A model generated the notes under the pieces. That model was not told where the DNA came from, ran no database searches, and saw nothing but the letters and a program-made list of their open reading frames with translations. The position numbers and the translations under genes are program-made. This document shows, piece by piece, positions 1-6,124 of a stretch of DNA of 8,608 nt; within the stretch, counting starts at the first letter, position 1, and each line of letters starts with the position of its first letter. Origin of the DNA: an uncultured Pseudorhodobacter sp. Lineage in GTDB: Bacteria > Pseudomonadota > Alphaproteobacteria > Rhodobacterales > Rhodobacteraceae. The stretch spans positions 1 through 8,608 of the forward strand of contig CAMFLG010000110.1 in assembly GCA_945957495.1 (NCBI GenBank), written 5' to 3'.

Positions 1-1032
1 CTGGGCCCGCTTTTTTTGGGTCTGAACGCGGCGCAGGCGGAAACGCTGCGGATTGCCAGCTATAATGTCGAGATGGCGGCCAAGGGGCCGGGGCTGACGC
101 TGCAATCGTTGCAGCGCGGCGATGATCCGGCGCAATTGGCGGCGGTGCAGGTGATTGTGGCACTGAACGCCGATGTGCTGCTGCTGACCGGAATAGACTA
201 TGATCTGCGCGGGCAAGCCTTGGGTGCGCTGGCGGATCGGGTGGCGGCGGCGGGGGTGGACTATCCCTACCGGCTTGCGCTGCGCCCCAATACCGGCGTG
301 GCAACCGGGTTTGATCTGGATGGCAACGGCAAGTTGGGAGAGCCGCGCGACGCGCAGGCATTCGGATTGTTTGCCGGGCAGGCGGGGATGGCGGTGCTGT
401 CGCGGCTGCCGATTGATGCGGAGAATATCCGCGATTTCAGTGGCTTTCTGTGGGCTGACCTGCCGGGCAACCTGATGTTGGCCGACATGCCGCCATCGCT
501 GTTGCTGGCGACCTCGGGGCAATATGAGGTGCCGTTGAACCTGCCGGGGGGTGGGACGCTGCGGCTGTTGGCCTGGTACGCCTCGCCCCCGGTGTTCGAC
601 GGGCCGGAGGACAGGAATGGCCGCCGGAACCATGATGAAACCGCGTTCTGGCTGCGGCTGCTGGCGGGAGATTTGCCGATGGCGGCACCGCAGGCGCCGT
701 TTGTGCTGTTGGGGCAAAGCAATCTGGACCCCTATGATGGCGAGGGCCGGGCGGATGCGATCCGCGCGCTGTTGGCCCATCCGGCGGTGCAGGACACAGA
801 GCCGCGCGGCACCGCCCAGCGTCAGGATCCGGGGCAAAGCGGCGATGCGGCGATGGATACGGCGCTTTATCCGAAACTTGGCGGGCTGCGGGTTGAACAG
901 GTTCTGCCCTCAGCCGACCTGCGCGTTGTGGCATCGGGTGTGATGTGGCCTGCCGATGACGACCCGATGACAGCGGTGCTGACCGCAGCCTCGCGGCATC
1001 GGCCGGTCTGGGTGGATGTGAACCTGCCCTAA
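1..1032 (+). CDS. Secreted endonuclease/exonuclease/phosphatase-fold protein, 5'-truncated
   Basis: The frame is open from base 1 and ends with TAA at 1030-1032. No convincing start is visible. The first residues (LGPLFLGLNAAQA, then ET) look like the end of a signal peptide: a hydrophobic core and an A-Q-A cleavage site around base 51. The real start is therefore most likely upstream, and a TTG at 16 would cut the hydrophobic core. Motifs of the EEP (DNase I-like) fold follow in order, numbered from the TTG at 16: IASYNVE (N17), VLLLTGIDYD near 54-63, LLGQSNLDPYDGEG near 231-244 with N236, and SRHRPVWVDV near 326-335 with H328. The protein is probably exported to the periplasm or outside and may act on a phosphodiester, but the substrate is unknown. 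Three acidic positions expected in active EEP enzymes appear replaced (G59, Q234, R327), so catalysis is uncertain. It converges on the tRNA nucleotidyltransferase gene with only 12 bp between the stops. Confidence 0.8.
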   Translation: MGPLFLGLNAAQAETLRIASYNVEMAAKGPGLTLQSLQRGDDPAQLAAVQVIVALNADVLLLTGIDYDLRGQALGALADRVAAAGVDYPYRLALRPNTGVATGFDLDGNGKLGEPRDAQAFGLFAGQAGMAVLSRLPIDAENIRDFSGFLWADLPGNLMLADMPPSLLLATSGQYEVPLNLPGGGTLRLLAWYASPPVFDGPEDRNGRRNHDETAFWLRLLAGDLPMAAPQAPFVLLGQSNLDPYDGEGRADAIRALLAHPAVQDTEPRGTAQRQDPGQSGDAAMDTALYPKLGGLRVEQVLPSADLRVVASGVMWPADDDPMTAVLTAASRHRPVWVDVNLP

Positions 1033-1044
1033 AACCTGTCTGGA

Positions 1045-2187
1045 TCAGCGCAACAGCGCGGCCTTGTCCAGCCGCAGGTCTGAGCGCAGCCAAGCGGATT
1101 CGATGGCGCGCAGGCGGGTGCCAAGGGCTGCACCTTGCAGCGCGGGCATCAGATCGGCGGCCTTGACGGGGCATTGCGCGGCAGAACCGCGCGCGATTTC
1201 GTCACGCCAGCCCATCGGCAGGGGTATTTCCAACAGCGCGGCGCGGCACAAGACCACATCCTGCGCCAGTTCTGCGCCAAGGCTCCAGCCCAGCGCGGCG
1301 GGTGTCTGCGTGCTGCCGATTTCGGCTCTAACCTTGCTGAAATCGGTGGATTCCGTGCGTGACAGGCGCAAGGCGTCGGTGGGGTCTTGCCCCGTCAGCA
1401 CCGCAAGACGGCGTTGCCAGCGCGGCGCTGCGGGGGGTTCCAGATGCACCAGGGGCGCCACGGCGCGCGGATCGGCACCGGGCAGGGTTTGCAGCAGAAC
1501 CCCCGCCTGCGCCATTGATGCCAGAGCCGGGGCGGGATCGGGGGCGGCCAGAAGCTTGCGCATCTCGGCGCCGATGCGTTCTTTCGACAGGGTTGTGATG
1601 CCGTCCGCCAAGGCGGCGCAAGCGGCCAACCCCTCGGCATCAATCCCCTGCGCGGGATCGCCATAAACCGCGTGAAAGCGGAAGAAACGCAGGACGCGCA
1701 GGTAGTCCTCGACGATCCGCGCCACAGGATCGCCTACAAAGCGCACGCGCCGCACCGCAAGGTCTGGCAGGCCGCCCAAAGGGTCGATCACATCGCCATC
1801 CACCGTGGCATAAAGCGCGTTCATGGTGAAATCGCGCCGCGCGGCATCCTCGGCCACATCGGTGGAATAGGCCACAACGGCATGGCGGCCATCGGTTTCG
1901 ATATCGCGGCGAAAGGTTGTCACCTCATGCGCGACACCCTGCGCCAGAACGGTGACAGTGCCGTGATCAAATCCGGTCGGGACCACGCGGAATCCTGCGG
2001 TTTCGGCAATGTTCGTGACTGTTTCGGGCCGCGCATCGGTGGCAATGTCGATGTCAGCCACCGCCACATTCAGCAGGGCGTTGCGCACGCAACCGCCAAC
2101 GAACAGCGCCTGATAGCCAGCCTTCGCCAGCGCTGCGCAGAGTGCCTGCGTGCCGGGATGGCTGATCCAATCGCCGGAAATCTTCAT
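1045..2187 (-). CDS. cca: CCA tRNA nucleotidyltransferase (poly(A) polymerase family)
   Basis: This 380-residue protein belongs to the class II nucleotidyltransferases, which add or repair the 3' CCA end of tRNA from CTP and ATP in the cytoplasm. Visible motifs are GGCVRN at 31-36, the metal-binding D-x-D at 45-47 (DID), the RRDFTMNAL motif at 117-125, and the helical EDYLRVLRFFRF segment with a KERIGAEMRKLL helix behind it. No HD phosphohydrolase domain is seen at the C terminus. The usual GGxVRD motif reads GGCVRN here. The ATG at 2187 was chosen because it overlaps the stop of the upstream NUDIX gene as ATGA (4-nt overlap) and gives the normal N terminus. The frame runs open 35 codons further upstream, but that part overlaps the NUDIX gene and looks non-coding. 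No strong Shine-Dalgarno precedes the ATG, consistent with translational coupling. A poly(A) polymerase role cannot be excluded from sequence alone, though the CCA role is more likely if this is the genome's only copy. Confidence 0.92.
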   Translation of the reverse strand: MKISGDWISHPGTQALCAALAKAGYQALFVGGCVRNALLNVAVADIDIATDARPETVTNIAETAGFRVVPTGFDHGTVTVLAQGVAHEVTTFRRDIETDGRHAVVAYSTDVAEDAARRDFTMNALYATVDGDVIDPLGGLPDLAVRRVRFVGDPVARIVEDYLRVLRFFRFHAVYGDPAQGIDAEGLAACAALADGITTLSKERIGAEMRKLLAAPDPAPALASMAQAGVLLQTLPGADPRAVAPLVHLEPPAAPRWQRRLAVLTGQDPTDALRLSRTESTDFSKVRAEIGSTQTPAALGWSLGAELAQDVVLCRAALLEIPLPMGWRDEIARGSAAQCPVKAADLMPALQGAALGTRLRAIESAWLRSDLRLDKAALLR

Positions 2188-2780
2188 GGCGCGGCCCGTT
2201 CCGCCAGACCGCGCAGGATGCGCGCGGTCGCACCCCAGATGTAATAGGGGCCGTAGGGCACGGCAAAATAGCGCCGCCTTGTACCCATCCACATCCGCCC
2301 TTCGATGACATAGCGGGCCGTATCCAGCACATGTGACAGCGGCACTGAGAATACTTCCTCGACCTCGCTGGCATCGGCGACGGGGGCAAAATCGTCTCTG
2401 ACAAGGCCCAAAATGGGGGTCATCTGATAGTTGGTGACGGTTTCATGGCCCGACAGACGCCCCAGGATTTCCACCCGCGACGGCGGCAGGCCGATTTCTT
2501 CCCACGCCTCGCGCAGGGCCGTCGCCTCTAGGTCGGCATCGCCCTCTTCCACCTTGCCGCCGGGAAAGGCGATCTGGCCGGGGTGGTGTTTCAGATGCGA
2601 CGCTCGTTTCGTCAGGATCACCCGCGCGCCAGAGGGGCGCAGCCAGATCGGCACCAGAACGGCGGCAGGGCGCAAGGCGCGCCCTGAGGGCGGCACGAAG
2701 GGTGGCACAAGGTCAAAGTCGGACGACCCGCCCGCGGGGCGGGCGAGCGCGTCAATCAGGCGGGCAACATCATCCTGCAT
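2184..2780 (-). CDS. NUDIX hydrolase, CoA pyrophosphatase (NudL/YeaB-like)
   Basis: This 198-residue protein carries the signature of the CoA pyrophosphatase branch of NUDIX enzymes, which split CoA and its derivatives into 3',5'-ADP and 4'-phosphopantetheine. The family-specific stretch LTKRASHLKHHPGQIAFPGG lies at about 56-75. It is followed by the NUDIX helix ALREAWEEIGL at 88-98, with E91, E94 and E95 as probable metal ligands. As is common in this branch, the first glutamate of the general box GX5EX7REUXEEXGU is not conserved. The ATG at 2780 lies inside the end of hslO (11-nt overlap), and its own stop overlaps the ATG of cca, so all three genes are probably translated from one message. 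A longer N terminus of 15 residues is possible in frame but lies within hslO coding sequence. The exact substrate is inferred from family motifs. Confidence 0.88.
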   Translation of the reverse strand: MQDDVARLIDALARPAGGSSDFDLVPPFVPPSGRALRPAAVLVPIWLRPSGARVILTKRASHLKHHPGQIAFPGGKVEEGDADLEATALREAWEEIGLPPSRVEILGRLSGHETVTNYQMTPILGLVRDDFAPVADASEVEEVFSVPLSHVLDTARYVIEGRMWMGTRRRYFAVPYGPYYIWGATARILRGLAERAAP

Positions 2781-3771
2781 CACCCGGGGCTTTCTGCGCC
2801 TCGAACCCAAGGGTCTTTGGGTCAAACTCGTAATGTTTGCCGCAGAACTGGCAGTCAGCCGTCACAACACCTTCGGCGGTGGTCATATGCGCGATGTCTT
2901 TGGCGGAGTAGATCGACATCGCCTGCACCACCTTTTCCGGCCCGCAAGAGCAGCCGAATTTCACCGTCTGGGCATCGAACACGCGCGGGCCTTCTTCGTG
3001 GAAGAGCCGCACCAGCAGATCGGTGGGGGCGACCGAGGGGCCGATCAGTTCGATCTCTTCGACGGTATCCAGAAGCACGTTGGCGCGTGTCCAGTTTTCG
3101 GCCTCTGCCCCGGCCAGAATATCGGTGTGATCCAGCAGACCACCCTCGCCCGAACCTTGTTCAGCCGCGACAGAGCCGCCCACGGCGGGCATATGTTGCA
3201 GCATCACGCCGCCCGCACGCCAACGCGCCGCATCGCCCGGGATCTGGCTGCGGCCAAAGGTGAGGGCAAAGCGGGTCGGGATCTGTTCGGACTGGGCAAA
3301 GTAGGTCTGCGCGCAATCCGACAGCGAGCCGCCCGCAATGGGGGTGAAACCCTGATAGGGGGCCATATCCTGACCCTGATCAATCATCACGGCAAAGTAG
3401 CCCTCGCCGATCTGGCTGAAGGGGGTGGCGTCAAGATCAAGCCGTTCGGCATCATAGCTGGCATAGGCGCGGATGCGGGCAGGCTCGCCCTCCTCGCTCG
3501 GGCCATAATAGTCGGTGGCGATCAGGCGCGCCGGGCCCTTGCCGCGAATCTGCAGGGACAGCTTCCAGCGCAGTTTGACCGATTGGCCGATCAGCGCGGT
3601 CAGCACGGCGGCCTCTGCAACCAGCGCCTCGATCACCGGGGGATAGTTGTGCTGGCGCAGCACGTTATCCAGCACACCATCAAGGCGGGCAACGCGGCCA
3701 CGGATGTCGGAATTGTCCAACTGAAAGGGCAGGACGGTATCGTCCCAGGCGATTTGCGTTCCAATAGTCAT
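2770..3771 (-). CDS. hslO: Redox-regulated chaperone Hsp33
   Basis: This 333-residue Hsp33 is a cytoplasmic holdase that is switched on when its zinc-bound cysteines are oxidised and then binds unfolding proteins during oxidative and heat stress. The C terminus carries the diagnostic zinc site CXC-X30-CXXC: C274 and C276 (GCSCGPEKV), then C307 and C310 (CQFCGKHYEF). The N-terminal region (FQLDNSDIRGRVARLDGVLD near 14-33) and the central GYFAVMIDQG/FTPIAGGSL segment fit the family. The protein is longer than the E. coli form (about 290 residues). The ATG at 3771 follows an AGGAAA Shine-Dalgarno (minus strand, complement of about 3776-3781) and gives the normal N terminus. The frame stays open far upstream but runs through the divergent NUDIX gene there. 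It is the first gene of the operon hslO, NUDIX, cca, and its promoter should lie in the palindrome-rich 72-bp spacer. Confidence 0.95.
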   Translation of the reverse strand: MTIGTQIAWDDTVLPFQLDNSDIRGRVARLDGVLDNVLRQHNYPPVIEALVAEAAVLTALIGQSVKLRWKLSLQIRGKGPARLIATDYYGPSEEGEPARIRAYASYDAERLDLDATPFSQIGEGYFAVMIDQGQDMAPYQGFTPIAGGSLSDCAQTYFAQSEQIPTRFALTFGRSQIPGDAARWRAGGVMLQHMPAVGGSVAAEQGSGEGGLLDHTDILAGAEAENWTRANVLLDTVEEIELIGPSVAPTDLLVRLFHEEGPRVFDAQTVKFGCSCGPEKVVQAMSIYSAKDIAHMTTAEGVVTADCQFCGKHYEFDPKTLGFEAQKAPGDAG

Positions 3772-3786
3772 GGGGTTTCCTAAACG

Positions 3787-3838
3787 TGCCAAGCTTGGCA
3801 TACCGCGCCTATATAGGGTGAACAACCGCTTGGCCAAG
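3787..3838. promoter_or_regulatory. Divergent promoter region with three palindromes (hslO / NUDIX)
   Basis: The 72-bp spacer between two divergent genes contains three perfect palindromes: TGCCAAGCTTGGCA (3787-3800), CCTATATAGG (3808-3817) and CTTGGCCAAG (3829-3838). Their centres are 19 and 21 bp apart, close to two helical turns each. The outer two share the half-sites CCAAG/CTTGG in opposite order. On the minus strand two hslO promoter guesses fit: TTGGCC, 16 bp, TATATA (complement of 3832-3837 and 3810-3815), or TTGTTC, 17 bp, TATGCC (complement of 3820-3825 and 3797-3802). On the plus strand TATATA at 3810-3815 could serve the NUDIX gene, without a good -35 box. The palindromes are seen directly. 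Their role as operators, and the choice of promoter, are inferences. Confidence 0.4.
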
Positions 3839-3843
3839 GGGCT

Positions 3844-4314
3844 ATGATGATCAGACGTTTTGGAGACAGCCCGAAACCGGGGCAGGCCTATCGCAGACGG
3901 GCGGGAGTTTATGCAATTTTGCTGGACGGCGATGCGATTCTGACAACGCTGCAGGCAGAACCCTGGCCTGAGTATCAACTGCCCGGCGGCGGGATTGATG
4001 CGGGCGAGCAGCCGATTGCGGCCTTGCACCGCGAGGTGATGGAAGAGACTGGCTGGCACATCACCAACGTGCGGCGGCTGGGGGCATTCCGGCGGTTTAC
4101 CTATATGCCGGAATACGACCTTTGGGCGGAAAAGCTGTGCTCTGTCTATCTGGCCAAGCCGGTTTTGCAGATTGGCCCGCCGACCGAACCGGGGCATCAG
4201 GCGATCTGGATGGACCCGCTGGATGCGGTGACGCTGTTGGGCAATCCGGGGGATAGGGCGATGGTGGCGGGCGCGTTGCAGTTGCGGCGACGTCAGGGCG
4301 GCGGGTCGAGGTAG
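3844..4314 (+). CDS. NUDIX hydrolase (MutT-like)
   Basis: This 156-residue protein consists of a single NUDIX domain, which hydrolyses a nucleoside diphosphate linked to another group. The box matches GX5EX7REUXEEXGU exactly: G49, E55 and R63-E64 followed by VMEETGW (65-71), preceded by YQLPGGG. E64, E67 and E68 are the expected metal ligands. The substrate cannot be read from the sequence. Candidates include oxidised nucleotides, (d)NTPs, ADP-ribose and dinucleoside polyphosphates. Two ATGs stand in tandem at 3844 and 3847. The Shine-Dalgarno AAGGGG at 3836-3841 sits only 2 nt before the first but 5 nt before the second, so translation may start at 3847. The gene is divergent from hslO and is not closely similar to the CoA-type NUDIX gene in that operon. 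Its last 22 bases overlap, tail to tail, the end of the phosphatase gene on the other strand. Confidence 0.9.
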   Translation: MMIRRFGDSPKPGQAYRRRAGVYAILLDGDAILTTLQAEPWPEYQLPGGGIDAGEQPIAALHREVMEETGWHITNVRRLGAFRRFTYMPEYDLWAEKLCSVYLAKPVLQIGPPTEPGHQAIWMDPLDAVTLLGNPGDRAMVAGALQLRRRQGGGSR

Positions 4315-5582
4315 TCGAACACGAGGGCGTAGATATCGTCGGGGAAATCCTCTGTTCCGGCAAATCGGGCCAGATCCCACACCAGCGCCTCTAGCAGTGC
4401 GGGGCTGTCAAGTTTTGCATTTCGGCCCAGAAGCATGGTGATTCCATCCGGGCCAAGATCGTCGCCCAGCGCACCGGGGCATTCGGTGAAGCCGTCAGAG
4501 ATCAGCACCAGCCGATCGCCGGGATGCATCTGAAACGGCGTGGCGGCATAGCTGGCGCCGTCGATCAGACCGATGGGCAAACCGCCCTCCCCCAGAACCT
4601 CAACCCGGCCACCGCGCCGCATCAGGGCGGGGTGGGGATGACCGGCCTGCACCAGACTGCCCGCGCCAGTTTGCAGATCAACCTCGGCATAGACGAGGGT
4701 AAAATATTGGTCGATCTGCAGATCTTCGATCATCATGCGGTTCAGGCGTGCGGCAACCTCATCCGGTGGCCAGGCCGCCTGTTCGCCGTCTGGTCCGGCC
4801 CGCAGCGCGATATTCTGCTGGGGCGATGACCCCGACAGCAAGCCCGCCAATCGCGCCGTCATCATCGCAGAGGCTACGCCGTGCCCGGACACATCGACCG
4901 AAAACAGGGCCAACCGGGTGGCGTCGATTTCGAAACTGCCCACCAGATCGCCGCCAACGCGGCCCGAGGGCCGGATCAACAGAGAAACCATGCCGTTGCC
5001 ATAGTCACGATAGCGTTCGCGCACGAGGTTCTGCTGCAGCTTGCGCGCCTCAATCAGGTCGCGGTCAAGCGAATCATAGAGTTCCTGCAGCTGATTCAGG
5101 GTGGAACCGACCAGCCGGTTCTTTTCGACCAGCTCTTCCTGCATGCCAAGGATGCGTTCGCCCGCCCGCAGCCGCGCGCGCAGTTCATCGGCGCTGACAG
5201 GTTTGGTGACGAAATCATCGGCGCCATTTTCCAGACCATCGGCGATTTCGGTCTTTTCGGATTTCGAGGTGAGCAGGATGAAATAACCGTAGCCTTCGCG
5301 CGGAAGCGCGCGGAAGGCCTTGCAAAATTCAAGCCCCGTCATGCCAGGCATCATCCAGTCGGATAGAATGATGTCAAAACGGTGGGTTTGGCACAGCTGC
5401 AGCGCCTCTAGGCCAGAGGTGGCCTCTGTCACCTCATACCCCCAGCGGCTAAGCTGCATCTGCAGGATTTTGCGTTGCGCGCGACTGTCATCAACCACCA
5501 GCACCGGGCGCGGTGCGACGGCCAAGACGCCGCCGCTGCCGGTTCGTTGGTGGATCAATCCCAAAGTCACGCAAGCCCCCAT
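4293..5582 (-). CDS. Response regulator fused to PP2C/SpoIIE-type serine phosphatase (RsbU/RbaY-like)
   Basis: This 429-residue protein joins a CheY-like receiver to a PP2C-family phosphatase. Receiver (about 25-140): acidic pair D31-D32, phosphoacceptor D75 in ILSDWMMPG, T105 and K127 in VTKP. A linker follows (about 147-190) with hydrophobic residues at seven-residue steps (L151, V158, L165, L172 and L162, Y169, L176), as in a signalling coiled coil. SpoIIE/PP2C domain (about 195-427): GGD at 210-212, DVSGHG at 230-235, AGH at 313-315, SDG at 362-364 and DDIY at 415-418; these acidic residues would hold the metal ions. Proteins of this type dephosphorylate a STAS anti-anti-sigma factor and so release a sigma factor from its anti-sigma kinase. 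RbaY of Rhodobacter capsulatus has this architecture. The Hpt gene next door suggests how the receiver may be phosphorylated. The ATG at 5582 has only a weak Shine-Dalgarno (GGCAGA); a GTG four codons later is an alternative. No target partner lies in the window. Confidence 0.92.
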   Translation of the reverse strand: MGACVTLGLIHQRTGSGGVLAVAPRPVLVVDDSRAQRKILQMQLSRWGYEVTEATSGLEALQLCQTHRFDIILSDWMMPGMTGLEFCKAFRALPREGYGYFILLTSKSEKTEIADGLENGADDFVTKPVSADELRARLRAGERILGMQEELVEKNRLVGSTLNQLQELYDSLDRDLIEARKLQQNLVRERYRDYGNGMVSLLIRPSGRVGGDLVGSFEIDATRLALFSVDVSGHGVASAMMTARLAGLLSGSSPQQNIALRAGPDGEQAAWPPDEVAARLNRMMIEDLQIDQYFTLVYAEVDLQTGAGSLVQAGHPHPALMRRGGRVEVLGEGGLPIGLIDGASYAATPFQMHPGDRLVLISDGFTECPGALGDDLGPDGITMLLGRNAKLDSPALLEALVWDLARFAGTEDFPDDIYALVFDYLDPPP

Positions 5583-5737
5583 TCATCTGCCAAGGCCCTG
5601 TCTGCACCCAAGCCATTAATGAGATATGAAGCGTAAAACTGCGCCTATTTTGCGCCCGGGCCGTTACGGTTTTTTAAGCACGCCCGCGCAGATTGGTCGA
5701 TGTGGGACAAAACGGGGGGCCCGATGGGTGTGCTTTC
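5583..5737. promoter_or_regulatory. Divergent spacer between phosphatase and Hpt genes
   Basis: This 155-bp spacer must hold the promoters of both divergent signalling genes. On the plus strand, TTGCGC (5650-5655), a 17-bp gap and TTTAAG (5673-5678) form a possible but degenerate promoter for the Hpt gene. A short palindrome CCGTTACGG (5661-5669) lies between the two boxes and runs into a T-tract (5670-5675). A direct repeat TGCGCC occurs at about 5639 and 5651. I see no convincing promoter for the phosphatase gene. All functional readings here are inference. Confidence 0.25.
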
Positions 5738-5741
5738 ATGA
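5724..5741 (+). other. Possible five-codon minicistron overlapping the Hpt start
   Basis: ATG at 5724 opens a five-codon frame (MGVLS) whose TGA at 5739-5741 overlaps the ATG of the Hpt gene as ATGA. A G-run at 5714-5719 is positioned like a Shine-Dalgarno for it, whereas the Hpt ATG itself has only a weak GGGTG. It could feed ribosomes onto the Hpt start by coupling. It could equally be chance, since a frame this short has no statistical weight. Confidence 0.2.
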
Positions 5742-6070
5742 AGGTGGATTGGGAACGCGTGGCAGAGCTGCGCGATGAAATCGGAGCAGAGGCTTTGGCC
5801 GAGGTTGTGGGCCTTTTTCTGGAAGAGGCTGATGAGGTGATCGCCCGCTTGGGCACCGATGCCGGGGCAAAGGTGCTGGAAGCCGATCTGCATTTTCTGA
5901 AGGGTGCCGCGCTGAACCTGGGGTTTGTCGAATTTGCCGCCCTGTGTCAGGACGGCGAGCGCCGCGCGGCCACGGGGGATATCGCGGTGGATCTGGGCGC
6001 GGTTCGCACCAGTTACGCGGCCTCGAAACTGGCGCTGTTGGAGGGGATGAAGCGGGATTTGGCCGCCTGA
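5738..6070 (+). CDS. Stand-alone Hpt (histidine phosphotransfer) protein
   Basis: This 110-residue, all-helical Hpt domain carries phosphate between response regulators in a phosphorelay. The phosphoacceptor motif is LHFLKGAALNLGF, with H52 the likely phosphorylated histidine, followed by K55, G56 and the LG pair at 61-62. The rest is an acidic four-helix-type pattern, with EEADEV after the first long helix and amphipathic helices at the end. No kinase or receiver domain is attached. The ATG at 5738 was chosen because the motif spacing and MKVDWERVAEL opening fit an Hpt domain; a TTG at 5693 would add 15 unlikely residues. It is divergent from the receiver-PP2C phosphatase gene, so that receiver is the obvious candidate partner, but the partner and phosphate direction are inferred. 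It is much shorter than ChpT-type phosphotransferases and is a different type of protein. Confidence 0.88.
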   Translation: MKVDWERVAELRDEIGAEALAEVVGLFLEEADEVIARLGTDAGAKVLEADLHFLKGAALNLGFVEFAALCQDGERRAATGDIAVDLGAVRTSYAASKLALLEGMKRDLAA

Positions 6071-6094
6071 GGCACGTTTATGACCGGCTGAGCG

Positions 6095-6124
6095 ACCCTG
6101 TTAGATCAGAAACTCTGACAGGGT
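6095..6124. terminator. Hairpin between convergent Hpt and ilvA genes
   Basis: An 11-bp inverted repeat with one T/G wobble pair has arms at 6095-6105 (ACCCTGTTAGA) and 6114-6124 (TCTGACAGGGT) around an 8-nt loop. It begins 25 bp after the Hpt stop and covers the last codons and stop of ilvA on the other strand. No proper T-run follows on either side, only a short TT on the plus strand. It may act as a weak or bidirectional terminator or as an mRNA 3'-end stabiliser. The stem is directly visible; its function is inferred. Confidence 0.45.

Noticed and set aside
437..1174. A 245-codon minus-strand frame opposite the EEP-fold gene
   Set aside because: It is rich in Pro, Arg and Ala without motifs and lies across two real genes.
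1672..2244. A 190-codon plus-strand frame opposite cca
   Set aside because: It is antisense to conserved nucleotidyltransferase motifs, with no ribosome site or recognisable domain.
2431..3783. A 450-codon open frame on the plus strand, opposite hslO and the CoA-type NUDIX gene
   Set aside because: It is exactly antisense to two genes with clear family motifs; its product is low-complexity and matches no family. Long antisense frames are common in GC-rich DNA with strong third-position bias.
3772..4380. A long N-terminal extension of hslO in the same open frame
   Set aside because: The extension runs opposite the MutT-like NUDIX gene; the ATG at 3771 has a good Shine-Dalgarno and gives the normal Hsp33 N terminus.
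5656..5676. CCGTTACGG followed by a T-run, considered as an intrinsic terminator or small-RNA end
   Set aside because: The stem can form only about 3-4 pairs with almost no loop, too weak for a terminator, and no upstream plus-strand transcript is evident. It fits better as part of a promoter region.
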